From: Rhodobacter sp.
Lineage (GTDB): Bacteria; Pseudomonadota; Alphaproteobacteria; Rhodobacterales; Rhodobacteraceae
DNA: 33,039 bases
Direction: 5' to 3'
NCBI GenBank assembly: GCA_027487575.1
Contig: JAIYDJ010000092.1
Span: 1 to 33,039, forward strand
Shown: positions 9,585 through 19,731 of the stretch, piece after piece
How positions within the stretch are numbered: the stretch's first letter is position 1
How the letters are laid out: the number at the start of each line of letters is the position of its first letter
Made by a program: the position numbers and the translations under genes
The notes under the pieces: generated by a model
Databases searched by the model: none
Told to the model about the DNA's origin: nothing
What the model saw: the letters and a program-made list of their open reading frames with translations, nothing else

Positions 9585-10012
9585 AGCAGCCCGTCACCCC
9601 AGGCGGCCCGCGTCAGACTGTCGGGTTTGAACCGGATGCGTCCAAGTTGCAGATCGTCGCGCGAAAAGAAGCGGCGGTCGGTGACCACGCCTTCGGGGTC
9701 TTTCCACAGCAGGTTGATTTCGCCTGCGGTGACGGTGCAGCGGAAGAACAGGTCGACCTGATGAAACCCGGTGGCGGGGTCGTGGAATTCGTTGATCAGC
9801 GCGGGGGGGCCGACGGCGACGGTCAGGCCGGTTTCCTCGTGCACCTCGCGGATCAGGTTGGCGGGCAACGAGGTTCCGGGTTCGACACCGCCGCCCGGCG
9901 CGCACCACAGGTCGGACCGCCCGCCGGGATAGGCGTTGACCAGCAAGAGCCGGTCCTGATGCAGGATCAGGGCGCGCACGGCAAGGCGGGGGGTCTGGTG
10001 TTTGCGCATCAT
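9554..10012 (-). CDS. NUDIX hydrolase
   Basis: 152 residues. The Nudix box appears as GGGVEPGTSLPANLIREVHE followed by ETGL, close to the consensus GX5EX7REUXEEXGU with the catalytic REVHEE core. Family knowledge: hydrolyses nucleoside diphosphates linked to another group, in the cytoplasm; substrate unknown. The start is at the double Met (10012 or 10009). The frame stays open far upstream through the caspase-like gene, but those residues are antisense to it. It is convergent with the EamA gene and divergent from the caspase-like gene. Confidence 0.88.
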   Translation of the reverse strand: MMRKHQTPRLAVRALILHQDRLLLVNAYPGGRSDLWCAPGGGVEPGTSLPANLIREVHEETGLTVAVGPPALINEFHDPATGFHQVDLFFRCTVTAGEINLLWKDPEGVVTDRRFFSRDDLQLGRIRFKPDSLTRAAWGDGLLYDPLERLVR

Positions 10013-10156
10013 GGCAAAGGCTGCGTTGTTCGCAGCGCTTTGTCCATGGCGTGTTGCGGCCGATCTGCGCCGCCCGATGCGGCGCGGTGAAGCCTGCGCT
10101 GGCAACACAGGCCGGTTCGCGGTAGACTCAAAACTACAGAACGGGAGGATTGCCCG

Positions 10157-11590
10157 ATGGTGACGCGTTGTTTTCGGTCTTTTTCTGGATTTGCCCGGTT
10201 TTGGGCCGCTCTGCTGTGTCTGGCTGCGATGCCGGTCTGGGCGTCGGCGGATCCGGCGAAGGTGGCGCTTGTGGTGGGCAATTCCGCCTATGCGCATCTG
10301 CCCGGCCTGACCACCCCGACCAATGACGCACAGGATGTCGCGGACACGTTGCGCGACATGGGGTACGAGGTGACGCTGCTGACCGATATCGGATCGCCAG
10401 TGTTCCGCGTCGTGCTCGATACCTTTGCTGAACAGGCGAAACAGGCGGAAACCGTTGTCTTCTATTATGCCGGGCACGCGTTTCAGCGCGACGGTGTCAA
10501 CCATCTTGTGCCGGTGGGCGCGCAGCCCGATGCTGCCGGGGGGGTGTTGGCGGACACCTGGACGCTTAACGACATCGTGGCGCGGCTGAAGGCGGGGTCG
10601 GGGCAGGTTCTGATCTTTCTGGATGCCTGCCGCACCGCGCCCTTGCCCGAGATTGCGGCGACAGGTTCGCAGGGGTTGGCGCAGTTCGACGGCGGGGCCG
10701 GAACCTTCGTGGCCTTTGCGACCCGGCCCGGTGCGGTGGCCTTTGACCGGGCCGGAGGCGAGCGCAACAGCCCGTTCACCGGCGCCCTGCTGGCCGAAAT
10801 GGCGACGCCGGGGCAGAGCATATCGGATTTGATGATCTCGGTCCGCAATTCGGTCGATCAGATGACCGGCGGGCAGCAGGTGCCATGGGACCAGTCGAGC
10901 CTGCGCGCGCAGGTGTTTCTGGTGCCCGGACCGGTGGTTGCCGCCCTGCCGGTTTTCGAATTCGCGCAGGATGCCACGGTCGTGGGGGCATTGCTCGAAG
11001 ACGGGGCAGGCGGTGCGATCACCCGCGTGCAGGGGGACCAGATGCGCCTGGCGGCGGTGCGCAGTGAAACCCGCAGTCTGGCGGCGGTCGATGCTGCACA
11101 GGATTTGCGGATCAAGGGAGTGGAACCGGTGCTGCGCGTGCCGGGGGTGTCCCCCGGAGTTGACGGGGCGGTGACGCAACTGCCGCCCGTGCCTGCCACC
11201 GAAAAAGAGTTGCACGCCGCAATCCAGACCGAGTTGAAGCGGATCGGATGTTACACGCGCGGCATCGACGGCGACTGGGGGCGCGGGTCGCAGGCGGCGC
11301 TGGAGCGGTTCTACGCTGCAGGCAAGGACCTGCCCCCCCGCCCGGCGGGAAGTGTGGCGCGTCCCGACGAGGCGGCCTGGCGGCTGCTGCTGGAAGCCCC
11401 GGAAAAGACCTGCAAGCCGCAGCCCGTGGCGCAGGCGACGCCCAAGAAACCTGCGGCCGCCGCCAAGAAGACACAGCAGAAGCCTGCGGCGGCCAAGAAG
11501 AAGGCTGCACCAGCACCTGCACCCGCAGCGGCCCCCGAGAAAAAGGGTGTGAAGTGCCGGTTCATGGTGGTGGCGGTGGTGTGCAACTGA
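10157..11590 (+). CDS. Secreted caspase-fold (peptidase C14) protein with C-terminal PGB-like domain
   Basis: 477 residues. A signal peptide (residues 1-31, ending MPVWASA) is followed by a caspase p20-like domain: [17 protein letters not shown], then His107 in FYYAGHAFQ and Cys158 in FLDACRT, the His/Cys catalytic dyad. Residues about 365-415 ([20 protein letters not shown]) resemble a peptidoglycan-binding repeat. The tail (about 430-465) is Lys/Ala/Pro-rich and ends [13 protein letters not shown] with two cysteines. Family knowledge: bacterial orthocaspases usually cleave after basic residues. Here export suggests an envelope role. GGGAGG lies before the ATG. The last 10 bases overlap the start of the lipase-like gene. 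Confidence 0.9.
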   Translation: MVTRCFRSFSGFARFWAALLCLAAMPVWASADPAKVALVVGNSAYAHLPGLTTPTNDAQDVADTLRDMGYEVTLLTDIGSPVFRVVLDTFAEQAKQAETVVFYYAGHAFQRDGVNHLVPVGAQPDAAGGVLADTWTLNDIVARLKAGSGQVLIFLDACRTAPLPEIAATGSQGLAQFDGGAGTFVAFATRPGAVAFDRAGGERNSPFTGALLAEMATPGQSISDLMISVRNSVDQMTGGQQVPWDQSSLRAQVFLVPGPVVAALPVFEFAQDATVVGALLEDGAGGAITRVQGDQMRLAAVRSETRSLAAVDAAQDLRIKGVEPVLRVPGVSPGVDGAVTQLPPVPATEKELHAAIQTELKRIGCYTRGIDGDWGRGSQAALERFYAAGKDLPPRPAGSVARPDEAAWRLLLEAPEKTCKPQPVAQATPKKPAAAAKKTQQKPAAAKKKAAPAPAPAAAPEKKGVKCRFMVVAVVCN

Positions 11591-12273
11591 CGCCGGTTCC
11601 GGCAACGGTCGTTCTGGTGCACGGACTGGGGCGCAAGGCCGAATCGCTGTTGCTGATGCGTCTTGCGCTGATCCGGGCCGGGTACCGGGTCAGCCTTGCC
11701 AGCTATCCGTCCACCCGCGCGCCGATGCCCGATCTGCTGGACTGGCTGACCGGGCAGGTGGCGGGCTGTGCGCCAGAGGCCCCGGTGCATTTCGTCACCC
11801 ATTCCATGGGGGCCATTCTGGTGCGGGCCTGGCTGTCGCGGCACCGCCCGGCGCAGATGGGGCGGGTGGTGATGCTGGCCCCGCCCAATGCGGGATCGGA
11901 ACTGGTGGATGCGTTTGGCGATCTTGGGATGTTCCGCTGGCTGGTGGGTCCGGCCGGTCTGGGCCTTGGCACCGGGCCGGGCGGGGTGGCGGCCAGCCTT
12001 GCGGCGCCCGACTTCGAGGCAGGGGTGATCGCGGGCAGGGTCAGTCTGAACCCGCTGACCTCGGCGATGATCGCGGGGCCGAACGATGGCAAGGTTTCGG
12101 TGCAAAGCACGCGGCTGGACGGGGCCGCGCAACTGGTGCTGCCGGTCAGCCACACCTTCCTGATGAACAACCCGGTGGTGATCGCCCAGACCTTGCGCTT
12201 TCTGCGCGAGGGCGCCTTCGACGACGAGATGACCCTGCGCGGCGCGCTGCGGCGGCTGAGCGCGGTCGGCTAG
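11581..12273 (+). CDS. Lipase-like alpha/beta hydrolase
   Basis: 230 residues without signal peptide. LVHGLG is the oxyanion-hole motif, THSMG carries nucleophile Ser75 (Thr replaces the first Gly of GxSxG), PNDGKVSV likely carries Asp169, and SHTFLMNN carries His191. The [11 protein letters not shown] segment is typical of the PGAP1/lipase class 2-like group. The GTG at 11581 is the likely start and overlaps the caspase gene stop, so coupled translation is likely. The substrate is unknown; lipid or ester hydrolysis is inferred. The stop codon TAG shares the palindrome CTAG with the stop codon of convergent purK. Confidence 0.85.
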   Translation: MQLTPVPATVVLVHGLGRKAESLLLMRLALIRAGYRVSLASYPSTRAPMPDLLDWLTGQVAGCAPEAPVHFVTHSMGAILVRAWLSRHRPAQMGRVVMLAPPNAGSELVDAFGDLGMFRWLVGPAGLGLGTGPGGVAASLAAPDFEAGVIAGRVSLNPLTSAMIAGPNDGKVSVQSTRLDGAAQLVLPVSHTFLMNNPVVIAQTLRFLREGAFDDEMTLRGALRRLSAVG

Positions 12274-13358
12274 ACCTGACCCCGGCGCAGGATGTGGTTG
12301 ACGTGGCCCATCTTGCGCCCCGCACGGGCGTCGGGTTTGCCGTAAAGGTGCAGGGCGGTATCTCGCTGCGCCGCCAGATGCGGCACGCGGGCGATATCCT
12401 CGCCGATCAGGTTTTCCATCCGCACATCGGTGTGGCGCGACCCGTCGCCCAGCGGCCAGCCGGCAATCGCGCGGATGTGCTGTTCGAACTGGTCCACCGC
12501 GCAGCCGTTCTGCGTCCAGTGGCCGGAATTGTGGACGCGCGGGGCGATCTCATTGACGATCAGCGCGGCAGGGGTCACGAAAAGTTCCACCCCCATCACA
12601 CCGACATAGTCGAGCGCACTCAGGATGCGGGCCGCGATCAGGACGGCATCGGTCCGCTGCGACGGGGACAGGCGGGCGGGGACAGTGGTGGTGTGCAGGA
12701 TGCCTGACAGATGTACGTTCTCGCCCGGATCATAGGCCGCGACGGCGCCGGACAGGCTGCGGGCGGCGATCACCGACACTTCGTGTGAAAAGTCGACAAA
12801 CCCCTCCAGGACGCAGTCGGCGCCATTCATCGCGGCCAGCGCCGGGGCGGCATCGTCGGGGGTGGTCAGGCGCATCTGGCCCTTGCCGTCATAGCCGAGG
12901 CGGGTGGTTTTCAGAATGGATGGCGTGCCGATGTCAGACAGGGCGGTGTCAAGGTCTGCCCGGGTTGTCACCGGGGCATAGGGCGCGGTCTGCAGACCCA
13001 GATCGCGCAGGAAGGCCTTTTCGGTCAACCGGTCCTGGCTGACGGCCAGCGCGCGGCGGTTCGGGCGGATCGGTTTCAGCTTTTCGAGCAGGTCGAGAGC
13101 GTCGGTCGGGATGTTTTCGAATTCATAGGTGATGACGTCGACCGAAGCGGCGAAAGCCGTCAGCGCCTTGGCATCGTCATAGCCCGCGGTGGTGACGGCA
13201 TGGGCCACATCGGCAGCGGGCGGATGGGCGGCGGGGTCGTAGATGTGGCACCGGAACCCCAGCCGGGCGGCGGCGACGGACAGCATGCGGCCAAGCTGCC
13301 CGCCGCCGAGGATGCCGATGGTCGCGCCGGGGGCCAGCAGGGGCGTCGCGTCAGTCAT
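12270..13358 (-). CDS. purK: 5-(carboxyamino)imidazole ribonucleotide synthase
   Basis: 362 residues of an ATP-grasp enzyme. It starts with [20 protein letters not shown], the PurK N-terminal nucleotide-binding motif. The ATP-grasp core shows [15 protein letters not shown] and [21 protein letters not shown], with the NEIAPRxHNSGH metal-binding motif intact. Known role: with ATP and bicarbonate it converts AIR to N5-CAIR in purine synthesis. Its start overlaps the end of purE by eight bases, so the two form a coupled purE-purK operon. Confidence 0.97.
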   Translation of the reverse strand: MTDATPLLAPGATIGILGGGQLGRMLSVAAARLGFRCHIYDPAAHPPAADVAHAVTTAGYDDAKALTAFAASVDVITYEFENIPTDALDLLEKLKPIRPNRRALAVSQDRLTEKAFLRDLGLQTAPYAPVTTRADLDTALSDIGTPSILKTTRLGYDGKGQMRLTTPDDAAPALAAMNGADCVLEGFVDFSHEVSVIAARSLSGAVAAYDPGENVHLSGILHTTTVPARLSPSQRTDAVLIAARILSALDYVGVMGVELFVTPAALIVNEIAPRVHNSGHWTQNGCAVDQFEQHIRAIAGWPLGDGSRHTDVRMENLIGEDIARVPHLAAQRDTALHLYGKPDARAGRKMGHVNHILRRGQV

Positions 13359-13827
13359 CCGTGGGGTCTTCCGGGATCGAGGCGGTCAGTGCCGCGCGCC
13401 ATGCGTCCAGCCGGGTTGCAAGGTCGGGATCGGACAGCGCAAGGATGCCCGCCGCCATCAGCGCCGCATTGGCCGCGCCGCCGATTGCCATCGTGGCCAC
13501 CGGATAGCCGCGCGGCATCTGCAGGATGGAATACAGGCTGTCCACCCCCGACAGCGCGCGGGTCTGCACCGGCACGCCGATCACCGGTAGGCGGGTTTTA
13601 GAGGCCATCATGCCGGGCAGATGTGCCGCCCCCCCCGCGCCCGCGATGATGACTTTCAGGCCGCGATCCACGGCCGTCCTGCCGTAGGTCCACAGCCGGT
13701 CGGGCGTGCGGTGGGCCGAGACGATCTTGGCCTCGTAGGGGATTTCCAACTCGTCCAGCAGTGCGGCGGCCAGTTTCATCGTCGGCCAGTCGGACTGGCT
13801 GCCCATGATGATGCCGATCTGAACCAT
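13351..13827 (-). CDS. purE: N5-CAIR mutase
   Basis: 158 residues, usual class I PurE length. Motifs present: [13 protein letters not shown] at the N-terminus with the catalytic Ser-Asp, VSAHRTPDR around residue 42 with the catalytic His, and [13 protein letters not shown]. Known role: rearranges N5-CAIR, the PurK product, to CAIR. The start at 13827 (MVQIG) is preferred over 13839 because homologues begin a few residues before the GSQSD motif. A promoter can be seen directly upstream. Confidence 0.97.
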   Translation of the reverse strand: MVQIGIIMGSQSDWPTMKLAAALLDELEIPYEAKIVSAHRTPDRLWTYGRTAVDRGLKVIIAGAGGAAHLPGMMASKTRLPVIGVPVQTRALSGVDSLYSILQMPRGYPVATMAIGGAANAALMAAGILALSDPDLATRLDAWRAALTASIPEDPTDD

Positions 13828-13850
13828 GCCCGCCCCCAAAGTGAGCGTGC

Positions 13851-13878
13851 ACTATACCGGCGGGCGGGGCGGGGGCAA
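13851..13878 (-). promoter_or_regulatory. Promoter of purEK
   Basis: On the minus strand TTGCCC (13878-13873) and TATAGT (13856-13851) are spaced by 16 bases, ending 23 bases before the purE ATG. Reasonable sigma-70 match in an otherwise very GC-rich stretch. Confidence 0.5.
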
Positions 13879-13897
13879 GACAGGGCGGCGTGCAGGG

Positions 13898-14116
13898 TCA
13901 GGCGATGATGTCGGGGATCAACTGGTCTTCCAGCTTCACGATCTGATCCTTCAGGGCCAGCTTCTGCTTCTTCAGTCGGCGCAGGGTCAGTTGGTCGGGT
14001 CTGCCGCTGGTTTCCAGCGCGTGCACCGCCTCGTCCAGATCGCGGTGTTCGCGGCGCAGCACCTCGAGCCGGATACGGAGCATTTCTTCGAAGTTGAGTT
14101 CAGAGGGGGCATTCAT
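13898..14116 (-). CDS. YdcH / DUF465 family small coiled-coil protein
   Basis: 72 residues, strongly charged and helical. It contains LEVLRREHRDLDEAVHAL and LTLRRLKKQKLALKDQIVKL, the two-helix pattern of the DUF465 family, in which the final KKQKLxLKDxI segment is most conserved. Family knowledge: small cytoplasmic proteins of unknown function, often encoded near cell-division or metabolism genes in alphaproteobacteria. The ATG at 14116 gives the usual length. The upstream part of the open frame is antisense to the hsp20 gene and is not coding. It lies about 70 bases before purE on the same strand. Confidence 0.88.
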   Translation of the reverse strand: MNAPSELNFEEMLRIRLEVLRREHRDLDEAVHALETSGRPDQLTLRRLKKQKLALKDQIVKLEDQLIPDIIA

Positions 14117-14214
14117 GGCTGGATCGGTGTCCGGTCTTTTTGGCTTTGCAAATGATACAGTGATTCGGGTGCCGCGCGGGAAGTATTTGTCAGGGTTGGA
14201 CAAAGGGTCAGGGT

Positions 14215-14243
14215 CTTGCGCGGCCCGGTGCGACGCCCCATAT
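14215..14243 (+). promoter_or_regulatory. Sigma-32 (RpoH)-type heat shock promoter of hsp20
   Basis: CTTGCGC at 14215-14221 and CCCCATAT at 14236-14243 are spaced by 14 bases. This fits the RpoH pattern CTTGAAA-N(11-16)-CCCCATNT, with a perfect -10 element. It is 53 bases before the hsp20 ATG. Confidence 0.8.
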
Positions 14244-14296
14244 CGGTTCTTCGGGGTGCCGAGCGCGGGCCCCGGCCGATTGTCGCTTAAAAGGGC

Positions 14297-14731
14297 ATGA
14301 CCATGACGAAACTGAGCTTTGGGGCGCATCCGTTCCTTCTGGGGTTCGAGCAGTTGGAACGGCTGGTCGAACGTACTGCGAAAACCGCAGGCGAGGGCTA
14401 TCCGCCCTTCAACATCGAGGCGGTGGGCGAGAACGACTATCGCATCACGCTGGCCGTCGCGGGATTTCGCGACGAGGATCTGGCCATCACCGTCGAGGAT
14501 CGACAGCTTGTGGTGCGCGGACGGCAGGCGGAAGATGGCCAGGAGCGGATTTTCCTGCATCGCGGGATTGCCGCCCGCGCGTTTCAACGCAGCTTTGTAC
14601 TGGCAGAGGGTGTGGATGTGGCCGGGGCGGCGCTGGAGCATGGCCTGCTGCACATCGACCTGCGGCGGACCGTTCCCGAAACCGTGGTCCAGACCATCGC
14701 GATCGCAACTGCCCCGAAATCGAACCGGTAA
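14297..14731 (+). CDS. Small heat shock protein, Hsp20/alpha-crystallin family
   Basis: 144 residues. The alpha-crystallin domain spans about 35-130: YPPFNIEAVGENDYRITLAV begins the fold, followed by VEDRQLVVRGR and IAARAFQRSFVLAEGVDVAG. The N-terminus FLLGFEQLERLVERT is like the IbpA type. Known role: ATP-independent holdase that binds unfolding cytoplasmic proteins under stress. AAAAGGG lies directly before the ATG at 14297. It is preceded by a sigma-32-type promoter and followed 11 bases later by the DUF1150 gene. Confidence 0.95.
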   Translation: MTMTKLSFGAHPFLLGFEQLERLVERTAKTAGEGYPPFNIEAVGENDYRITLAVAGFRDEDLAITVEDRQLVVRGRQAEDGQERIFLHRGIAARAFQRSFVLAEGVDVAGAALEHGLLHIDLRRTVPETVVQTIAIATAPKSNR

Positions 14732-14742
14732 GGAGACACAAG

Positions 14743-14970
14743 ATGAACACCCGTTTCAACGCCCTGCCCGAAGGCGGCCCGCGCATCGTCTATGTCCTGC
14801 CCGTGGCCGTGGCCGATCTGCCCGATGAAATTCGCGACCAGGTGGACGGTGCGGAAACGCTGTATGCGGTGCACCGGCCCGATGGTGCGCGTCTGGCGCT
14901 GGTCGCCAACCGCAAACTGGCCTTCGATCTGGCGCGCGAGCACGACATGGTGCCGGTCAACGCGCACTGA
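14743..14970 (+). CDS. DUF1150 family small protein
   Basis: 75 residues. The centre carries VYVLPVAVADLPDEIRD and LYAVHRPDGARLALVANRKL, and the end is AREHDMVPVNAH, which fit the DUF1150 family found beside Hsp20 genes in alphaproteobacteria. The function is unknown. AAGGAG precedes the ATG by nine bases. Because it is 11 bases downstream of hsp20 it should be co-induced by heat; a partner or modulator of the holdase is an inference from context only. Confidence 0.88.
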   Translation: MNTRFNALPEGGPRIVYVLPVAVADLPDEIRDQVDGAETLYAVHRPDGARLALVANRKLAFDLAREHDMVPVNAH

Positions 14971-14979
14971 TCCCGCCGT

Positions 14980-16662
14980 TCAGCGCGGGTTTGCCGCGCG
15001 GTCCAGCGCTGCGGGCAGGTTGATCGCGCGCGGCACTGCCAGTGCCAGCACCGGCCGCGCGACGCCGCGCAGGTCCAGCGTGATCAGGTCCAGTGCCGAG
15101 GTTTCCACCTGCGCGGCCTGAAGCACTTCCTGCGATACCAGAAGTTCGACGGACAGGTCTTTCGTCGCCGCCTCCAGCCTGCTGGCGGCGTTGACGGTTT
15201 CACCGATGATCGTGCGCGGGGCATTGCCCGCCGCCCCGATCTCTCCCAGCACCAGATCGCCCAGATGCAGGCCGATGCCGATGCGCAGGGCGGGCGCGCC
15301 TTCGGCGGTCAGGGCCTGATTGAAAGCCGCCAGCGCCGCCCCGATATCGGCCACCGAGTTCAGCGCCGCACGGGCCGAGGTCGCCTCGTCGCCGGTTTCA
15401 TAAATCGCCAGCAGACCGTCGCCCAGATACTTATCCACCGATCCGCCCGCGCGGGCGATGGCCGGCACTATGGCGTCGAAGAAACGGTTGAGCAGGAACA
15501 CAACGTCATAGGGCAACTGGCCCGTGGTGCGTGCGGTGAAGCCCCGGATGTCCAGAAACAGGATCGCCATTCGCCGTTCGGTGCCGGTGCTGGCATGCGA
15601 CCGGCGCAACCTGCCGTCGGGGCGGAACACCCGGTGCACGGTCAGGGGGCCGCCGGGACGGACCTGACAGGCCAGCCTTGTGCCGGGTCCGGCCCCGACC
15701 GCATCGAGGCTGTGCTGTTCCGCTGGAGAAGGCGGGGGCAGATTGGTCCCGCCGTCCTCGATCACGATCCGGCAGGTGGTGCAGCGCCCCCGCCCGCCGC
15801 ACAGGGCGGTGTGCGGAATGCCGTTGCTGCGCGAGATTTCCAGCAGGGTCATTCCGGGGGTCCCGGTCACGCGTGTGCCATCGTCATAGGTGATCCGCAG
15901 GGTGCGGCGGCGGCGGATCAACCGACCGGCAAGCCATCCCGCGGCCAGCAGCGCCAGGATCGTCCAGAAAATCCAGTGGGACGTTTCCTTGACCGACCAC
16001 AGGTAGGCAAAGCCTTCGCGGTCGGGCATGTTGAACTCGGCGGTGATCTCGGCCCGCAGATCGGGGTCCGCGTAGGCGGCGGCCAGACGACGGCCTTCGG
16101 TGACAAATCCCGCAAGCGCGAAGGCCGGGATCAGCGCGGCGAACCCCGCCAGCAGCGGCAGGTTGCGCCGCCATGCGGTCTGACCCCGCAGCCAGAAATG
16201 GATGCCGATGCAGCCATGTGTCCATACGATCAGCAAGAGCGCCGCCTGTTTCCACCCCGAGGCGGTGTCCCAGATCAGGCCGATCAGGTAGGGCATCCGG
16301 TCATTGACGCCAAGGAGTTGGTGCGCGCCGCGGGTATAGGTGATGTGGGTGATCAGCAGCGCCGGGATCATCAGGCCCAGGGCGATCTGCGTCATCTCCC
16401 ACAGCGGCAGGCGCAGGGTGGCGCGACCGGCAAGTCTGGCCAGCGCAAGCGTGGCATGGGTCAGCAGCGCCGCATAGATCAGGACTGTGCCGGGCAGGCT
16501 GCGCGTGACCGTCTGGCGCAGGTCCTGTCCGGCCTGCAGCGCCTCGGGCGAGATCAGGCCGAGGCCGATGTTCACAAAGTGCAGCGCGGCATAGGTGAAC
16601 AGGATCAGGCCGCTGCCGATCCGCGCGCGCGTTGTCCAGGTGCCCCGCCACAGATCGCTCAA
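14980..16662 (-). CDS. Membrane adenylate/guanylate cyclase with 2Fe-2S ferredoxin domain
   Basis: 560 residues in three parts. An N-terminal membrane region (about 10-255) has six or so helices rich in histidines (LHFVNIG, THATLA, THITYTRGAH, WTHGCIGIHFW). A plant-type ferredoxin domain (about 255-345) has Cys288, Cys294, Cys297 and Cys332. A class III cyclase domain (about 360-540) has LDIRGFT (Asp371), DKYLGDG (Asp415) and GETVNAASRLE. Family knowledge: makes cAMP or cGMP from the triphosphate; the 2Fe-2S domain suggests redox sensing. I chose the TTG at 16662, just after GAGAGGAAAG; an ATG at 16746 lies inside trxB and is less likely. Confidence 0.88.
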   Translation of the reverse strand: MSDLWRGTWTTRARIGSGLILFTYAALHFVNIGLGLISPEALQAGQDLRQTVTRSLPGTVLIYAALLTHATLALARLAGRATLRLPLWEMTQIALGLMIPALLITHITYTRGAHQLLGVNDRMPYLIGLIWDTASGWKQAALLLIVWTHGCIGIHFWLRGQTAWRRNLPLLAGFAALIPAFALAGFVTEGRRLAAAYADPDLRAEITAEFNMPDREGFAYLWSVKETSHWIFWTILALLAAGWLAGRLIRRRRTLRITYDDGTRVTGTPGMTLLEISRSNGIPHTALCGGRGRCTTCRIVIEDGGTNLPPPSPAEQHSLDAVGAGPGTRLACQVRPGGPLTVHRVFRPDGRLRRSHASTGTERRMAILFLDIRGFTARTTGQLPYDVVFLLNRFFDAIVPAIARAGGSVDKYLGDGLLAIYETGDEATSARAALNSVADIGAALAAFNQALTAEGAPALRIGIGLHLGDLVLGEIGAAGNAPRTIIGETVNAASRLEAATKDLSVELLVSQEVLQAAQVETSALDLITLDLRGVARPVLALAVPRAINLPAALDRAANPR

Positions 16663-16714
16663 CTTTCCTCTCCGGCTGGTTCCGGCGCAGACTGCGACGG
16701 GCCGGGGGGTGCGG

Positions 16715-18750
<2,036 letters not shown>

Positions 18751-18760
18751 CGTAAAAGCC

Positions 18761-19033
18761 TTATCTGAGGTAGGTTCGGATCACCGCGTTCAACTCGTCC
18801 GCCCCGCGCGCCCGATCGGCGACGTCATCGGGACTGGTGACGTGGTGGTGCAAGTGATGTTCCAGCAGTTCGGCCGTCAGCCCGCCCATCGCGCCCCGTA
18901 CCGATGCCACGAGTTGCAGGATCGCCGCGCAGTCCTTGCCCGTCTCGATCGCGCGTTCGATCGCCTCGACCTGACCGCGCAGGCGGCGGACCCGGGCGAG
19001 GAGTTTGTCGTTGTCGGTTGAAAGATGTGACAT
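18761..19033 (-). CDS. dmeR: RcnR/DmeR-type metal-sensing repressor (CsoR/RcnR family)
   Basis: 90 residues of the four-helix CsoR/RcnR (DUF156) fold. His3, Cys35 (GKDCAAI), His60 and His64 (LLEHHLHHHV) correspond to the H-C-H-H ligand set of the nickel/cobalt sensor RcnR, unlike the C-H-C set of copper sensor CsoR. Known role: apo-repressor binds a G-tract operator; binding of Ni2+ or Co2+ releases it. The ATG at 19033 places His3 correctly, which supports this start. It is directly followed by the exporter gene. A G-tract operator candidate lies just upstream. Confidence 0.9.
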   Translation of the reverse strand: MSHLSTDNDKLLARVRRLRGQVEAIERAIETGKDCAAILQLVASVRGAMGGLTAELLEHHLHHHVTSPDDVADRARGADELNAVIRTYLR

Positions 19034-19047
19034 GGCGGGGTTTCCAT

Positions 19048-19070
19048 AGATATAGGGGGTATGGGTATAG
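19048..19070 (-). promoter_or_regulatory. Candidate DmeR operator: ATA-GGGGG-TAT
   Basis: On the plus strand ATAGGGGGTAT (19052-19062) is an A/T inverted repeat flanking a five-base G-tract, the type of site bound by CsoR/RcnR repressors. A further GGGTATAG follows. It lies 19 bases upstream of the dmeR start, overlapping the likely promoter. Confidence 0.6.
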
Positions 19071-19160
19071 ACACCGGGCACGGTCGGCAAGCCTTTCGGA
19101 CGATGCAGGGGTGCCGCCGCGGACCGGACCGGGAAACCTGCGGCAGGCTCCCGAAAGGAT

Positions 19161-19207
19161 ATTGCTTGATTGCGCAACAATGTTTCTGCTAGGCGCAAGC
19201 AACGCAA
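19161..19207. promoter_or_regulatory. Inverted repeats upstream of the Lrp/AsnC gene
   Basis: ATTGCTTG at 19161-19168 is mirrored by CAAGCAA at 19196-19202, and a palindrome TTGCGCAA lies at 19170-19177. Regulators of the Lrp family often bind several such dyads upstream of their own gene. The site is 24 to 70 bases before the GTG start. Confidence 0.4.
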
Positions 19208-19230
19208 TTTTCATAAATCCGGGGTGATCT

Positions 19231-19731
19231 GTGCCAGTCAACAAACTTGACCCCATCGACCGCCGCATTCTGGCAGAGCTGCAAAGCGACGGCCGGATGA
19301 CCAATGTGGAACTGGCGCGCCGGGTGGGCATCTCGGCCCCGCCCTGCCTGCGCCGGGTGCGGACCCTAGAAGAGGCGGGTTTCATCAAAGGCTATCACGC
19401 CGACATCGACGCCCGCGAAATGGGGTTCGAGGTGCAGGTGTTCGCGATGGTGCGCCTGCGCAGCCAGGCCGAGGTTGACCTGTCTGCCTTTGAAAAGCGG
19501 TGCCGGGAATGGCCGCTGGTGCGCGAGTGCCACATGCTGAACGGCGAGATCGATTTCATCCTGAAATGTGTCGCGCCGGATCTCAGCACCTTCCAGAACT
19601 TCCTGACCGAAGGACTGACCTCGGCCGACAATGTGGCCAGCGTGAAAACATCGCTGGTGATCCGCTGCGCCAAGGACGAACCGGGCCTGCCGTTCGATGT
19701 GCTGGAAGCACGGCTGGCGCGCAACGCGTGA
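19231..19731 (+). CDS. Lrp/AsnC-family transcriptional regulator
   Basis: 166 residues. An N-terminal helix-turn-helix (LDPIDRRILAELQSDGRMTN, then VELARRVGISAPPCLRRVRT with the recognition helix) is followed by the RAM/AsnC ligand-binding domain from about residue 68 (VQVFAMVRLRSQ) to the end. Family knowledge: octameric DNA-binding regulators sensing amino acids. The target cannot be told because the neighbouring genes on both sides seem unrelated. The start is GTG at 19231 with GGGGTGA upstream. It is divergent from dmeRF and has inverted repeats that suit autoregulation. Confidence 0.93.
   Translation: MPVNKLDPIDRRILAELQSDGRMTNVELARRVGISAPPCLRRVRTLEEAGFIKGYHADIDAREMGFEVQVFAMVRLRSQAEVDLSAFEKRCREWPLVRECHMLNGEIDFILKCVAPDLSTFQNFLTEGLTSADNVASVKTSLVIRCAKDEPGLPFDVLEARLARNA

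Noticed and set aside
8762..10090. 442-codon open frame on the plus strand
   Set aside because: Nearly all Gly/Ala/Arg; it is a shifted frame of the GC-rich EamA gene that runs on into antisense of the NUDIX gene.
11440..11560. AAG/GCC-rich repetitive stretch
   Set aside because: It encodes the Lys/Ala/Pro-rich tail of the caspase-like protein; no independent repeat unit is kept.
9554..11605. 683-codon frame that would extend the NUDIX protein
   Set aside because: Only the last 152 codons match NUDIX; the rest is antisense to the caspase-like gene.
13898..14653. 251-codon frame extending the YdcH-like protein
   Set aside because: The extra N-terminal part is antisense to hsp20 and its promoter; family length fits the 72-residue form.
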